DNA of 64,000 nucleotides, from contig CAMCDQ010000001.1 in assembly GCA_945873505.1 (NCBI GenBank), forward strand, positions 1 to 64,000, read 5' to 3'. Positions 1-6,937 of this stretch are shown one piece after another (position 1 is the first letter of the stretch; the number at the start of each line of letters is the position of its first letter). The DNA comes from Chitinophaga pinensis. GTDB lineage: Bacteria; Bacteroidota; Bacteroidia; Flavobacteriales; Flavobacteriaceae. Position numbers and translations under genes: made by a program. The notes below the pieces were generated by a model, which was not told where the DNA came from, searched no databases, and was given only the letters and a program-made list of their open reading frames with translations.

Positions 1-252
1 ATTTAACTCTCTTGAGTTCAATATTGTTTGAAGTACTTTTTTTCCTAAAACATCAAAAATCGTGATTTCTTTGTCTAAGGACAATTTTGAAGTAATGTAA
101 ATCTTACCATTGCTCACAGGGTTTGGATAGAAACTCAAGCCTTCAATTGAAGTTTCTTGATTTCTAGCCTGTACCTTACTATCTTGGGCTTTGGCGCCAA
201 AAGAACTGAGTAGAAGTACCGTTAAAGCAATATAAAAGTAATTTTTTAGCAT
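1..252 (-). CDS. T9SS type A sorting-domain mini-protein, C-terminus cut by window edge
   Basis: An open frame runs from an ATG at 252 off the left edge (84 codons visible). Residues 1-22 form a signal peptide (MLKNYFYIALTVLLLSSF then GAKAQ). Only about 20 residues later comes FYPNPVSNGKIYIT, then ITIFDVLGKKVLQ, which is the start of a type IX secretion C-terminal sorting domain. The visible part therefore holds a signal peptide joined almost directly to a sorting domain with no passenger. The product should cross the inner membrane by Sec and be recognised by the T9SS. The C-terminal part of the sorting domain lies outside the window. The domain call is strong; the biological role is unknown. 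Confidence 0.8.
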   Translation of the reverse strand, partial: MLKNYFYIALTVLLLSSFGAKAQDSKVQARNQETSIEGLSFYPNPVSNGKIYITSKLSLDKEITIFDVLGKKVLQTILNSRELN

Positions 253-265
253 TAATAAATTTTTG

Positions 266-296
266 TAAAGGTAACATTTTTATATAAAATCGGCAA
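266..296 (-). promoter_or_regulatory. Bacteroidota-type promoter of the T9SS mini-protein
   Basis: On the minus strand TACCTTTA (plus 266-273) matches the -7 box TAnnTTTG with one change. A TTG (-33 element, plus 294-296) lies 20 bases upstream. It sits just upstream of the ATG at 252. Confidence 0.5.
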
Positions 297-343
297 ATTT
301 TAACAAAATTAATAGATTTTAATAAATTCTATACCAAAAAGGG

Positions 344-970
344 TTACTTGCCATTATACGAAGTCATGGTAATTTCTAAACCCGCTAATCCAAAAGATTT
401 TATAATTTCGGACGCTATTTCTAATCGTTCCGGAAGTTTTATTTTTTCTTCGTCATCCCAATTACCAAGAACGTAATCTACTTGTTTACCTTTTTTAAAT
501 TCATCACTAATTCCAAATCTAAAACGAGCATATTCCTGAGTATTCAATACTAAGGTTATATTTTTCAAACCGTTATGTCCGCCATCACTTCCTTTGGATC
601 GAATTCTAATAGTTCCAAAAGACAAATTCAAATCGTCTGTAATAACAAGAACCCTGTCCAAAGATATTTTTTCTTTTTCCATCCAATAGTGTACTGCTTT
701 TCCACTCAAATTCATGAACGTGTTTGGCTTTAACAGAATGAAGGTCTTTCCTTTAATTTTGATTTCAGCAACGGATCCTAATTTTAAATCATTAAAACTA
801 GCCCCTTCTTTATTTGCAATAAAATTTAGGACTTTAAACCCAATATTATGTCTGGTATTCGCATATTCAGCACCAATATTTCCGAGACCTACAATCAAAA
901 ATTTATTCATAATATCCGTTTTCTCTGCTGGTTTTGCTTTCGTAAATAAACCGTTCAGCCATTTTATCAT
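344..970 (-). CDS. pth: peptidyl-tRNA hydrolase
   Basis: Pth cleaves the ester bond of peptidyl-tRNAs released by stalled ribosomes and so recycles tRNA in the cytosol. The family core is clear: FLIVGLGNIG near residues 24-33, then NTRHNIGF with the catalytic His, FMNLSG, and DDLNLSFGTIRIR followed by GSDGGHNGLKNI. It is 208 residues long. The first 20 residues (MIKWLNGLFTKAKPAEKTDI) precede the usual family start, so the Met at residue 21 (MNKFLIVG) is an alternative start. It ends 91 bases from the T9SS mini-protein and is followed upstream by nadE on the same strand. Confidence 0.95.
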   Translation of the reverse strand: MIKWLNGLFTKAKPAEKTDIMNKFLIVGLGNIGAEYANTRHNIGFKVLNFIANKEGASFNDLKLGSVAEIKIKGKTFILLKPNTFMNLSGKAVHYWMEKEKISLDRVLVITDDLNLSFGTIRIRSKGSDGGHNGLKNITLVLNTQEYARFRFGISDEFKKGKQVDYVLGNWDDEEKIKLPERLEIASEIIKSFGLAGLEITMTSYNGK

Positions 971-984
971 ATCACAAAAGTAGT

Positions 985-1791
985 TTATTTAAATTCTGTA
1001 GGAATCAAACAAACAGGAATTGGATTCATTTTATGCTGATTTATCGTATTCAATCTTTTGTAAATTGAAAATGCAATTTGTTCTCTTCCTGAAAAATCGG
1101 CTGCAGTTTTTCCTTTTTCATCTTCAAGCATTGCCCATTCCAACTCATCATAACTGGCTCCGAGTTGTTCTTCGTCCGTTCTTGCATCTCCAAAAAGTCC
1201 GTCCGATGGTTCGGCTTTCAAGATAGATTCAGGGATATTTAAAAATTTTCCAAGCGCAAAAACATCCGATTTCATCAAATCCGCAATCGGACTCAAATCT
1301 ACGCCGCCATCTCCATATTTTGTGTAGAAACCTACGCCAAAATCTTCCACTTTATTCCCAGTTCCAGCCACTAAATACCCATAAATTCCAGCGTGATAAT
1401 ACAAAGTTGTCATTCTCAACCGCGCCCGAGTATTTGCCAAAGCATGGTGTTTCATGTTTTCATCATCGCCATTTGGCACTAAAGCTACAAAACGGTCAAA
1501 TACCGAAGTCAAATCTGCAATCGTGTTTGAAACATTTGAAAACCTGTTTTTAAGCTGTTCAATATGTTCTTTTCCGCGATTTACGTGGCTTTCATTTTGA
1601 TGAATCGGCATTTCAACACACAAAGTGGGCAATCCCGTTTGGGCACATAAGGTCGAAGTTACCGCCGAATCAACTCCGCCAGAAATCCCAATCACAAATC
1701 CATTTGTTTTTGAAGCAATCGCATATTCTTTTAACCAACTGACAATGTGTGTGTTAACTTTTTCAACTTGAATTGTACTATTTTTAGACAT
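985..1791 (-). CDS. nadE: NH3-dependent NAD(+) synthetase
   Basis: NadE amidates nicotinic acid adenine dinucleotide to NAD+ with ATP. The PP-loop motif GISGGVDSAV is near residue 36, and a later segment reads GTGNKVEDFGVGFYTKYGDG, characteristic of the family. It is a single-domain form of about 268 residues without a glutaminase domain, so it should use free ammonia. The ATG at 1791 (MSKNSTIQVEK) is preferred; a longer frame would need a TTG at 1818. It ends 14 bases upstream of pth, so the two may be co-transcribed. It is divergent from gldB. Confidence 0.95.
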   Translation of the reverse strand: MSKNSTIQVEKVNTHIVSWLKEYAIASKTNGFVIGISGGVDSAVTSTLCAQTGLPTLCVEMPIHQNESHVNRGKEHIEQLKNRFSNVSNTIADLTSVFDRFVALVPNGDDENMKHHALANTRARLRMTTLYYHAGIYGYLVAGTGNKVEDFGVGFYTKYGDGGVDLSPIADLMKSDVFALGKFLNIPESILKAEPSDGLFGDARTDEEQLGASYDELEWAMLEDEKGKTAADFSGREQIAFSIYKRLNTINQHKMNPIPVCLIPTEFK

Positions 1792-1794
1792 ATT

Positions 1795-1828
1795 TTGTAA
1801 ATATTTAAAATACTGCAATGTATCTTTG
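1795..1828 (+). promoter_or_regulatory. probable gldB promoter
   Basis: TTG at 1795-1797 and TATCTTTG at 1821-1828 fit the flavobacterial -33/-7 consensus with a 23-base spacer. Transcription would start around 1834. That gives a leader of about 100 bases containing the dispersed repeat at 1847-1922. The promoter overlaps the upstream region of divergent nadE. Confidence 0.5.
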
Positions 1829-1846
1829 CAAAATTAATAATTATTT

Positions 1847-1922
1847 GGAGCAATTTCCTGCTTTCCGTTGCAATCTTTTTTTTCGTGCCTCAAAAAAAGG
1901 ATTTCCTCTATAATCAGGGCTA
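1847..1922 (+). repeat. dispersed palindromic repeat, copy A
   Basis: The segment starts GGAGCAATTTCC, has an arm CTTTCCGTTGCAATC (1861-1875), a loop with opposing T and A runs, and ends GGATTTCC...ATCAGGGCTA. The same arm pair is seen in the opposite orientation near 23312-23362 and in diverged forms near 21349-21486 and 50532-50683. It lies between nadE and gldB, inside the inferred gldB leader. Confidence 0.65.
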
Positions 1923-1935
1923 AAAAATGTCTAAT

Positions 1936-2892
1936 ATGAAAAATTTGTTGTCTTTATTCTCATTATTGGTGCTTTTGGCATCTTGCGATAAAAAAAGTAA
2001 AATCGAAAAAGAAATCGAAAATATTCCTGTATCTGTAAAAGTAGAACGTTTCGACAAAATTTTCTATGAAACACCAGTTGAAAATCTTTCGCAAATCAAA
2101 CAAAAATACTCGTATTTATTTCCCGTTGCAACTCCAGATTCTGTTTGGGTTAATAAAATGAAAAATCCATTAAACAGAGAATTATACACGGAAGTGCAGA
2201 AAAAATACTCCAATTTTGAAAAGGTAAATGCAGATTTAGATCATCTTTTCCGTCATATAAAATACTATTTTCCCAAAACGAAAACGCCAAAAATAATTAC
2301 CCTGATTTCAGAAATGGATTATCAAAACAAAGCCATTTATGCCGATAGTTTGGTCGTAATTTCTTTGGATTTATATTTAGGTAAAAAGCACAAATTTTAT
2401 GAGTTTCCAGAATATTTAAAACAAAATTTCGAGGAAAATCAAATTATGCCTGATATTGTTTCCAGTTTTGCAGCAACAAAAATCCCAAATATTTCAGATA
2501 AAACCTTGCTTTCGCAAATGATTTACGCAGGTAAAGAATTGTACCTAAAAGACGTTTTATTACCCGAAACTTCTGATGCTGAAAAAATTGGTTACACGCC
2601 AGAACAAATAACGTGGTGCCAAGAAAACGAAAGTTATATGTGGCGTTATTTTATGGAAGATAAATTATTATACAGCACCGATTCTAAATTACCGAACCGA
2701 TTTATTAACGTTGCACCGTTCTCAAAATTCTATTTGGAATTTGATAACGAAACGCCGGGAAGAGTTGGAACGTGGGTTGGATGGCAAATTGTTCGTTCTT
2801 TTATGAACAATAATGAGGTAACTTTGCAACAAGTTTTGCAAATGGATACAATGGAATTATTTCAAAAATCAAAATACAAACCTAAAAAATAA
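1936..2892 (+). CDS. gldB: gliding motility lipoprotein GldB
   Basis: GldB is a cell-envelope lipoprotein required for flavobacterial gliding and linked to type IX secretion; its biochemical activity is not established. A signal peptide ends in the lipobox LASC followed by DKKSK, as expected for lipidation at Cys. The remaining ~300 residues match the GldB pattern, including VSVKVERFDKIFYETP and FLPVATP-like and MWRYFMEDKLLYSTD segments. The ATG at 1936 (MKNLLSLF) gives a normal signal peptide; an in-frame ATG at 1927 adds MSN. The stop overlaps the gldC start by one base (TAATG), so the pair is translationally coupled. Confidence 0.92.
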   Translation: MKNLLSLFSLLVLLASCDKKSKIEKEIENIPVSVKVERFDKIFYETPVENLSQIKQKYSYLFPVATPDSVWVNKMKNPLNRELYTEVQKKYSNFEKVNADLDHLFRHIKYYFPKTKTPKIITLISEMDYQNKAIYADSLVVISLDLYLGKKHKFYEFPEYLKQNFEENQIMPDIVSSFAATKIPNISDKTLLSQMIYAGKELYLKDVLLPETSDAEKIGYTPEQITWCQENESYMWRYFMEDKLLYSTDSKLPNRFINVAPFSKFYLEFDNETPGRVGTWVGWQIVRSFMNNNEVTLQQVLQMDTMELFQKSKYKPKK

Positions 2893-3224
2893 TGGCAAAT
2901 TCAACCTCTGAAATTAAATTTTTCGTAGAATTAGACGAAAATAAAGTACCCGAAAAACTTAGCTGGACAGCACAAGATGGTGGCGTTCAAGCTGAAGATG
3001 CTAAAGCCATTATGCTTTCTATTTGGGATAGTAAAGCACAAGAATCTTTGCGAATTGATTTGTGGACAAAAGACATGCCTGTTGACGAAATGAAATTGTT
3101 TTTTCATCAAACTTTAGTTGCGATGTCTGATACTTTCAAACGTGCTACTGACGACGAAAAAATGTCGGATACAATGAAAGATTTCTGTGATTATTTCGCT
3201 GAAAAATTAGATCTGAATAAGTAA
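2892..3224 (+). CDS. gldC: gliding motility protein GldC
   Basis: This 110-residue protein begins MANSTSEIKFFVELDENK and contains WTAQDGGVQ and LRIDLWTKDMPVDEMK, matching GldC of gliding Bacteroidota. There is no signal peptide, so it is probably cytoplasmic. It overlaps gldB by one base, which is the usual gldBC arrangement. GldC improves gliding but is less critical than GldB in F. johnsoniae. The 144-base gap that follows holds two copies of GTCGAAAGT and no gene. Confidence 0.92.
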   Translation: MANSTSEIKFFVELDENKVPEKLSWTAQDGGVQAEDAKAIMLSIWDSKAQESLRIDLWTKDMPVDEMKLFFHQTLVAMSDTFKRATDDEKMSDTMKDFCDYFAEKLDLNK

Positions 3225-3368
3225 TAAGTCGAAAGTTTTAATGTCTTAAAGTCGAAAGTCCCGAGAAAGTAAATGACCATTTATTATTAGCCAATTACAA
3301 TAAATTGCATATTTTAAATACGAACAATATTACACTTACTACTGATTTTTTATTGGATAAAAAATTTT

Positions 3369-3989
3369 CTAAAACTGACTGTTGTTTTTGAAAACCTCTT
3401 GATTAACTTCGTCAATATAATTTAATAATTCCATTTTGCCAGTTAATTCTGTTGCGGAAGTCACAAAATGATTTGGCATTTCAGCCCAATTATTTGCAAA
3501 CATTTGCTTTTTGTAAGCTGCAATGTGAGAAGCAATTTTTACTTTACTGATTTTATCGGCTTTAGTAAAAACAATGCAAAAAGGAATTTCACTTTCTCCC
3601 ATATACGACATAAATTCGATGTCAATATTTTGCGCTTCGTGACGAATATCTATCAAAACAAAAGCGCAAACAAGTTGTTCTCTTGTTTCAAAATAATCGG
3701 TTATAAATTGTTGAAAAACAGATTTTGTTTTTTTGGAAACTTTCGCATATCCATAACCAGGCAAATCTACTAAGAACCAATTGTTGTTAATCAAAAAGTG
3801 GTTTATCAATTGTGTTTTTCCTGGTCTTCCAGATGTTTTTGCTAAGTTTTTATGATTCGTTAGCATGTTTATCAAAGACGATTTTCCAACATTGGAACGA
3901 CCAATAAAGGCATATTCTGGCAAGAAATCTTTCGGACATTTATCAACTTCAGAATTGCTGATTATAAATTCGGCAGTATTAATTTTCAT
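3369..3989 (-). CDS. engB: ribosome biogenesis GTP-binding protein EngB/YsxC
   Basis: EngB is a small essential GTPase that assists assembly of the large ribosomal subunit. The G motifs are in order: GRSNVGKSSLIN (G1), KTSGRPGKTQLINHF (G2 region), DLPGYGYAKVS (G3) and TKADKIS (G4). The ATG at 3989 (MKINTAEFII) is preferred over an in-frame codon at 3995. A -7 box lies just upstream at 4008-4015. It is transcribed away from gldC's end and separately from the hydrolase gene behind it. Confidence 0.95.
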   Translation of the reverse strand: MKINTAEFIISNSEVDKCPKDFLPEYAFIGRSNVGKSSLINMLTNHKNLAKTSGRPGKTQLINHFLINNNWFLVDLPGYGYAKVSKKTKSVFQQFITDYFETREQLVCAFVLIDIRHEAQNIDIEFMSYMGESEIPFCIVFTKADKISKVKIASHIAAYKKQMFANNWAEMPNHFVTSATELTGKMELLNYIDEVNQEVFKNNSQF

Positions 3990-4007
3990 AATCAAGTAGT
4001 ATTTCTA

Positions 4008-4034
4008 CAAAGGTAGTTAAAAAAAATACCACAA
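4008..4034 (-). promoter_or_regulatory. probable engB promoter
   Basis: On the minus strand TACCTTTG (plus 4008-4015) matches the flavobacterial -7 consensus. A TTG (plus 4032-4034) lies 16 bases further upstream, slightly short of the usual spacing. It overlaps the terminator hairpin of the upstream hydrolase gene. Confidence 0.5.
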
Positions 4035-4065
4035 CAGTTTCAGAAAATAACTGAAATTATTGTGG
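4019..4065 (-). terminator. terminator of the alpha/beta hydrolase gene
   Basis: CCACAA plus CAGTTTCAG (4029-4043) pairs with CTGAAATTATTGTGG (4051-4065), with a seven-base loop and small bulges. An A-run at 4018-4026 gives a U-run at the 3' end of the minus-strand transcript. Confidence 0.65.
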
Positions 4066-4087
4066 ATAAAAATTGTTATAATTAGTA

Positions 4088-4852
4088 TTACAAATGGTTA
4101 TTTTGCAACCATTCATACATTATTTCGTTGAATTCAGCTGGTCGTTCCATCATTGCTGCATGACCGCATTTGTCAATCCAAAACAAAGAAGAATTCGGCA
4201 ATAATTTGTGAAATTCTTCGGCAACATCAGGGGGTGTAACCATGTCATTCTTGCCCCAAATAATACAGGTTGGAATGTGCATTTTAGGCAAATCTTTAGC
4301 CATATTATGACGAATAGCACTTTTGGCAATCGTTAGGGTTTTGATTAATTTAATTCGGTCGTTTGCCATACTAAAAACTTCGTCAACCATTTCTTTAGTG
4401 GCAACTTTTGGATCATAAAAAACAGCTTGTGCTTTCTTTTGAATATAATCATAATCACCACGTCTTGGGTAACTGTCACCCATTGCACTTTCATAAAGTC
4501 CTGAACTTCCAGTAATTACAAGTCCTGACATTTTTTCAGGATACATTTTTGCGTGGTATAATGCAATATGGCCACCCAAAGAATTTCCCATTAAAATTAC
4601 CCTGTCAAAGCCTTTGAACGTGATAAAATCTTTCACATATTTAGCGAAAGCTTTCACGTTTGTTCGCAACAGACTTTGAGTATATATTGGCAATTCGGGT
4701 ATAATAATTTTATAGCCTTTTTGTGAAAAGTAAGCCCCAGCAGATTCAAAATTGCTTAAACCACCCATTAAACCGTGTAAAACGATTATAGGTGTTCCTT
4801 CGCCAGCTTCAAAATAGGTATAGCGTCCTTCTTTTTTTAATCCGTGTTCCAT
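4088..4852 (-). CDS. alpha/beta-fold hydrolase
   Basis: This 254-residue single-domain hydrolase carries the oxyanion motif HGLMGG (near residue 26), the nucleophile elbow GNSLGGH (Ser near 93), an acid region IIWGKNDMVTPP (Asp) and the catalytic His in DKCGHAAMMERPAEF near the C-terminus. The triad is thus complete. There is no signal peptide, so it is cytosolic. The substrate cannot be told from sequence; the family includes esterases and MhpC-like C-C hydrolases. It has its own promoter and terminator and lies divergent from the dcw cluster. Confidence 0.9.
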   Translation of the reverse strand: MEHGLKKEGRYTYFEAGEGTPIIVLHGLMGGLSNFESAGAYFSQKGYKIIIPELPIYTQSLLRTNVKAFAKYVKDFITFKGFDRVILMGNSLGGHIALYHAKMYPEKMSGLVITGSSGLYESAMGDSYPRRGDYDYIQKKAQAVFYDPKVATKEMVDEVFSMANDRIKLIKTLTIAKSAIRHNMAKDLPKMHIPTCIIWGKNDMVTPPDVAEEFHKLLPNSSLFWIDKCGHAAMMERPAEFNEIMYEWLQNNHL

Positions 4853-4877
4853 TATTATAGAGGCATTTCAATTTTTA

Positions 4878-4904
4878 CAAATATATGATTTTATAACGAA
4901 ACAA
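4878..4904 (-). promoter_or_regulatory. probable alpha/beta hydrolase promoter
   Basis: Minus-strand TATATTTG (plus 4878-4885) is a full TAnnTTTG match. A TTG (plus 4902-4904) lies 16 bases upstream. The rest of the 4853-5134 gap is AT-rich with no gene seen. Confidence 0.5.
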
Positions 4905-5134
4905 TATTTTTTGATCAAAATAATTGAGTTTTCTAAATTTCTATTTTATTTAAACTGAAAAGGCATAAAATAAATTCTGGATATTAACCATTTATTTATT
5001 ATTAAATCAATGATTTTTGAGATGATTATGCTATTTTTTTTGAAATTATTTTCTCAATAACCATAATTCCTTAACAATTTGTCAAAGAATCTTTTATAGA
5101 AATAATCCTTCAAATTATCGATTTTTTGAACGAA

Positions 5135-5181
5135 GTGGGAAAACTTATTAACAAAGTGGTATATTGTGGTAAATTGTGGTA
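5135..5181 (+). promoter_or_regulatory. MraZ operator array (direct repeats)
   Basis: GTGGTA occurs at 5156, 5166 and 5176, exactly 10 bp apart, with a further GTGGGA at 5135. MraZ is known to bind TGGG-type repeats spaced one helical turn apart in its own promoter, so this array upstream of mraZ is very probably the autoregulatory site. It ends 10 bases before the inferred -7 box. Confidence 0.8.
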
Positions 5182-5191
5182 AAAAATTTTA

Positions 5192-5199
5192 TATTTTTG
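5192..5199 (+). promoter_or_regulatory. -7 box of the mraZ/dcw promoter
   Basis: TATTTTTG matches TAnnTTTG and lies 28 bases before the TTG start proposed for mraZ. TTG triplets at 5164 and 5174 are possible -33 elements, but their spacing is not ideal. Its position inside the longer GTG-initiated reading frame argues against that longer start. Confidence 0.6.
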
Positions 5200-5226
5200 T
5201 CAAAACCATTTCAAATACTATTAAAA

Positions 5227-5700
5227 TTGAATTCAATAATTGGAACATACGAATGTAAAGTTGATGCTAAAGGAAGGCTGCTTTTGCCTGCGCCTTTAAA
5301 AAAGCAATTGACAGCTTCACTTCTTGACGGTTTTGTCTTGAAGCGTTCGGTTTTTCAGCCTTGTTTGGAATTATATCCAATGTCGGAATGGAACTTGATG
5401 ATGAATAAAATCAACAAGTTGAACAAATTTGTAAAGAAAAATAACGACTTCATTCGCCGTTTTACTGCAGGAGTAAAAGTGGTTGAAATAGATGCTTTAG
5501 GCAGAGTATTGATTCCAAAAGATTTAGTTGCATTTGCATCAATTTCTAAAGATTTGGTACTTTCTTCAGCAGTTAATATCGTTGAAATTTGGGATAAAGA
5601 TTTATATGAAAATTTCATTTCTAACGATGAAGTAGATTTTGCAGATTTAGCAGAAGAGGTGATGGGTAAAGTAAATGACGATGAAAATGGAATATCATAA
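5227..5700 (+). CDS. mraZ: division/cell wall cluster transcriptional repressor MraZ
   Basis: MraZ is an AbrB-like DNA-binding protein that forms ring oligomers and represses the dcw operon. Two swapped-hairpin repeats are visible: GTYECKVDAKGRLLLPA near the N-terminus and VVEIDALGRVLIPKDLVAFA in the second half. I start it at TTG 5227 (LNSIIGTYECK, 157 residues). The longer frame starts with GTG at 5176 inside the operator array and would place the -7 box at 5192 within the gene. It overlaps rsmH by 26 bases and opens the dcw operon. Confidence 0.92.
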   Translation: MNSIIGTYECKVDAKGRLLLPAPLKKQLTASLLDGFVLKRSVFQPCLELYPMSEWNLMMNKINKLNKFVKKNNDFIRRFTAGVKVVEIDALGRVLIPKDLVAFASISKDLVLSSAVNIVEIWDKDLYENFISNDEVDFADLAEEVMGKVNDDENGIS

Positions 5701-6583
5701 TCCTGTTTTATTAAAAGAATCTGTTGACGGACTTAATATAAAACCAGACGGAATATATGTTGATGTGACTTTTGGCGGAGGCGGACATTCAAAAGAAATT
5801 TTGAGTCGTTTGGGTCCAAATGGTAAGCTATTCGCATTTGACCAAGATGAAGATGCTTTAGAAAATACTTTAGATGACGAACGTTTTGTTTTGATCAATG
5901 AAAATTTCCGATTTATAAAAAGGTTTTTAAGATTTCATAATGTGAAAAGTGTTGATGGAATTTTGGCTGATTTGGGGGTTTCTTCTCATCAATTTGATGT
6001 TGCTGAACGTGGTTTTTCTACTCGTTTTGATGCCGAATTAGATATGAGAATGAGTCAGAAAAACGACTTAAATGCGTATCGAGTTGTCAATGAATATGAC
6101 CAAACAAATTTGAGAAGAGTTTTTCTTGATTATGGAGAATTGAAAAATGCTCCGGCAATTGCCCGTGTAATTATTGAAGCCCGTGAAGAAGAACCAATAA
6201 AAAATACAGAACAGCTAAAAATAGTTTTAGGACGTTTTTTGCCAGCGCATAAAAGCCATAAAATATTGGCTCAAATGTATCAGGCAATCCGAATTGAAGT
6301 CAACCAAGAAATGGATGTTTTAAAAGAATTTTTAGAACAATCTTTAGAAATTTTGAATCCAAGCGGACGATTGAGCGTTATTTCATACCATTCATTGGAA
6401 GACAGATTAGTAAAAAGATTGATGAAAAACGGAATGTTTGAAGGCGAACCAGAACGTGATTTTTTTGGAAATTTTTCTGTGCCTTTCAAAACCATTGGAA
6501 AATTAATCGTTCCTGATTTTCAAGAAATTAAAATCAATAATAGAGCTCGAAGTGCAAAATTGAGAATAGCCGAAAAGAGGTAG
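5675..6583 (+). CDS. rsmH: 16S rRNA (cytosine(1402)-N(4))-methyltransferase RsmH
   Basis: RsmH (MraW) methylates N4 of C1402 in the decoding centre of 16S rRNA using SAM. The SAM-binding loop GIYVDVTFGGGGHSKEIL is near residue 30. ILADLGVSSHQFD, the segment ERGFSTRFDAELDMRM and the C-terminal ISYHSLEDRLVKR are all family hallmarks. It is 302 residues long. In-frame Met codons at 5675, 5681 and 5687 are all possible starts; 5687 (MEYHNPVLL) best matches the usual family N-terminus. It overlaps mraZ and is followed 3 bases later by ftsL. Confidence 0.95.
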   Translation: MTMKMEYHNPVLLKESVDGLNIKPDGIYVDVTFGGGGHSKEILSRLGPNGKLFAFDQDEDALENTLDDERFVLINENFRFIKRFLRFHNVKSVDGILADLGVSSHQFDVAERGFSTRFDAELDMRMSQKNDLNAYRVVNEYDQTNLRRVFLDYGELKNAPAIARVIIEAREEEPIKNTEQLKIVLGRFLPAHKSHKILAQMYQAIRIEVNQEMDVLKEFLEQSLEILNPSGRLSVISYHSLEDRLVKRLMKNGMFEGEPERDFFGNFSVPFKTIGKLIVPDFQEIKINNRARSAKLRIAEKR

Positions 6584-6586
6584 CCA

Positions 6587-6937
6587 ATGAAAAACGGAGT
6601 TTACAGCATATTAAAAGCAAGATTTTTAATCAATGAAGAAGCAAATGCAGCTAAAAACTGGCGGTTCATTGTTTTTCTAACTCTTCTTGCCATTTTTATG
6701 ATTGCCAATAACAATAATGTAGATCAAAAAGTTTTTAAAATCATTGAATTAACTGGTGAAGTAAAAGAATTACGTTCGGAATTTGTGGACCGTCGTTCTG
6801 AATTAATGAAATTGAAAATGGAATCTACTGTAACATTAAAAATGAAAGAAAAAGGAATTTTCCCTGCTTCGGCACCACCAATAAAAATAATAGTAAAGAA
6901 AGAAGAAGATAAAGGGTTTTTTAAAAATTTATGGTAG
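6587..6937 (+). CDS. ftsL: FtsL-like cell division protein
   Basis: A 116-residue bitopic protein: a ~25-residue cytoplasmic segment, a membrane helix around WRFIVFLTLLAIFMIANN, then a periplasmic stretch with coiled-coil character (VDQKVFKIIELTGEVKELR, RRSELMKLKMES). Sequence conservation is low in this family. The call rests on topology, size and the fixed position between rsmH and ftsI. FtsL would act with FtsB- and FtsQ-like partners to activate FtsW-FtsI. It overlaps ftsI by 7 bases. Confidence 0.8.
   Translation: MKNGVYSILKARFLINEEANAAKNWRFIVFLTLLAIFMIANNNNVDQKVFKIIELTGEVKELRSEFVDRRSELMKLKMESTVTLKMKEKGIFPASAPPIKIIVKKEEDKGFFKNLW

Noticed and set aside
5176..5226. A GTG start for mraZ giving a 17-residue N-terminal extension
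   Set aside because: The GTG belongs to the third operator repeat and the -7 box at 5192 would fall inside the gene. TTG 5227 places the start 9 codons before the first MraZ motif.
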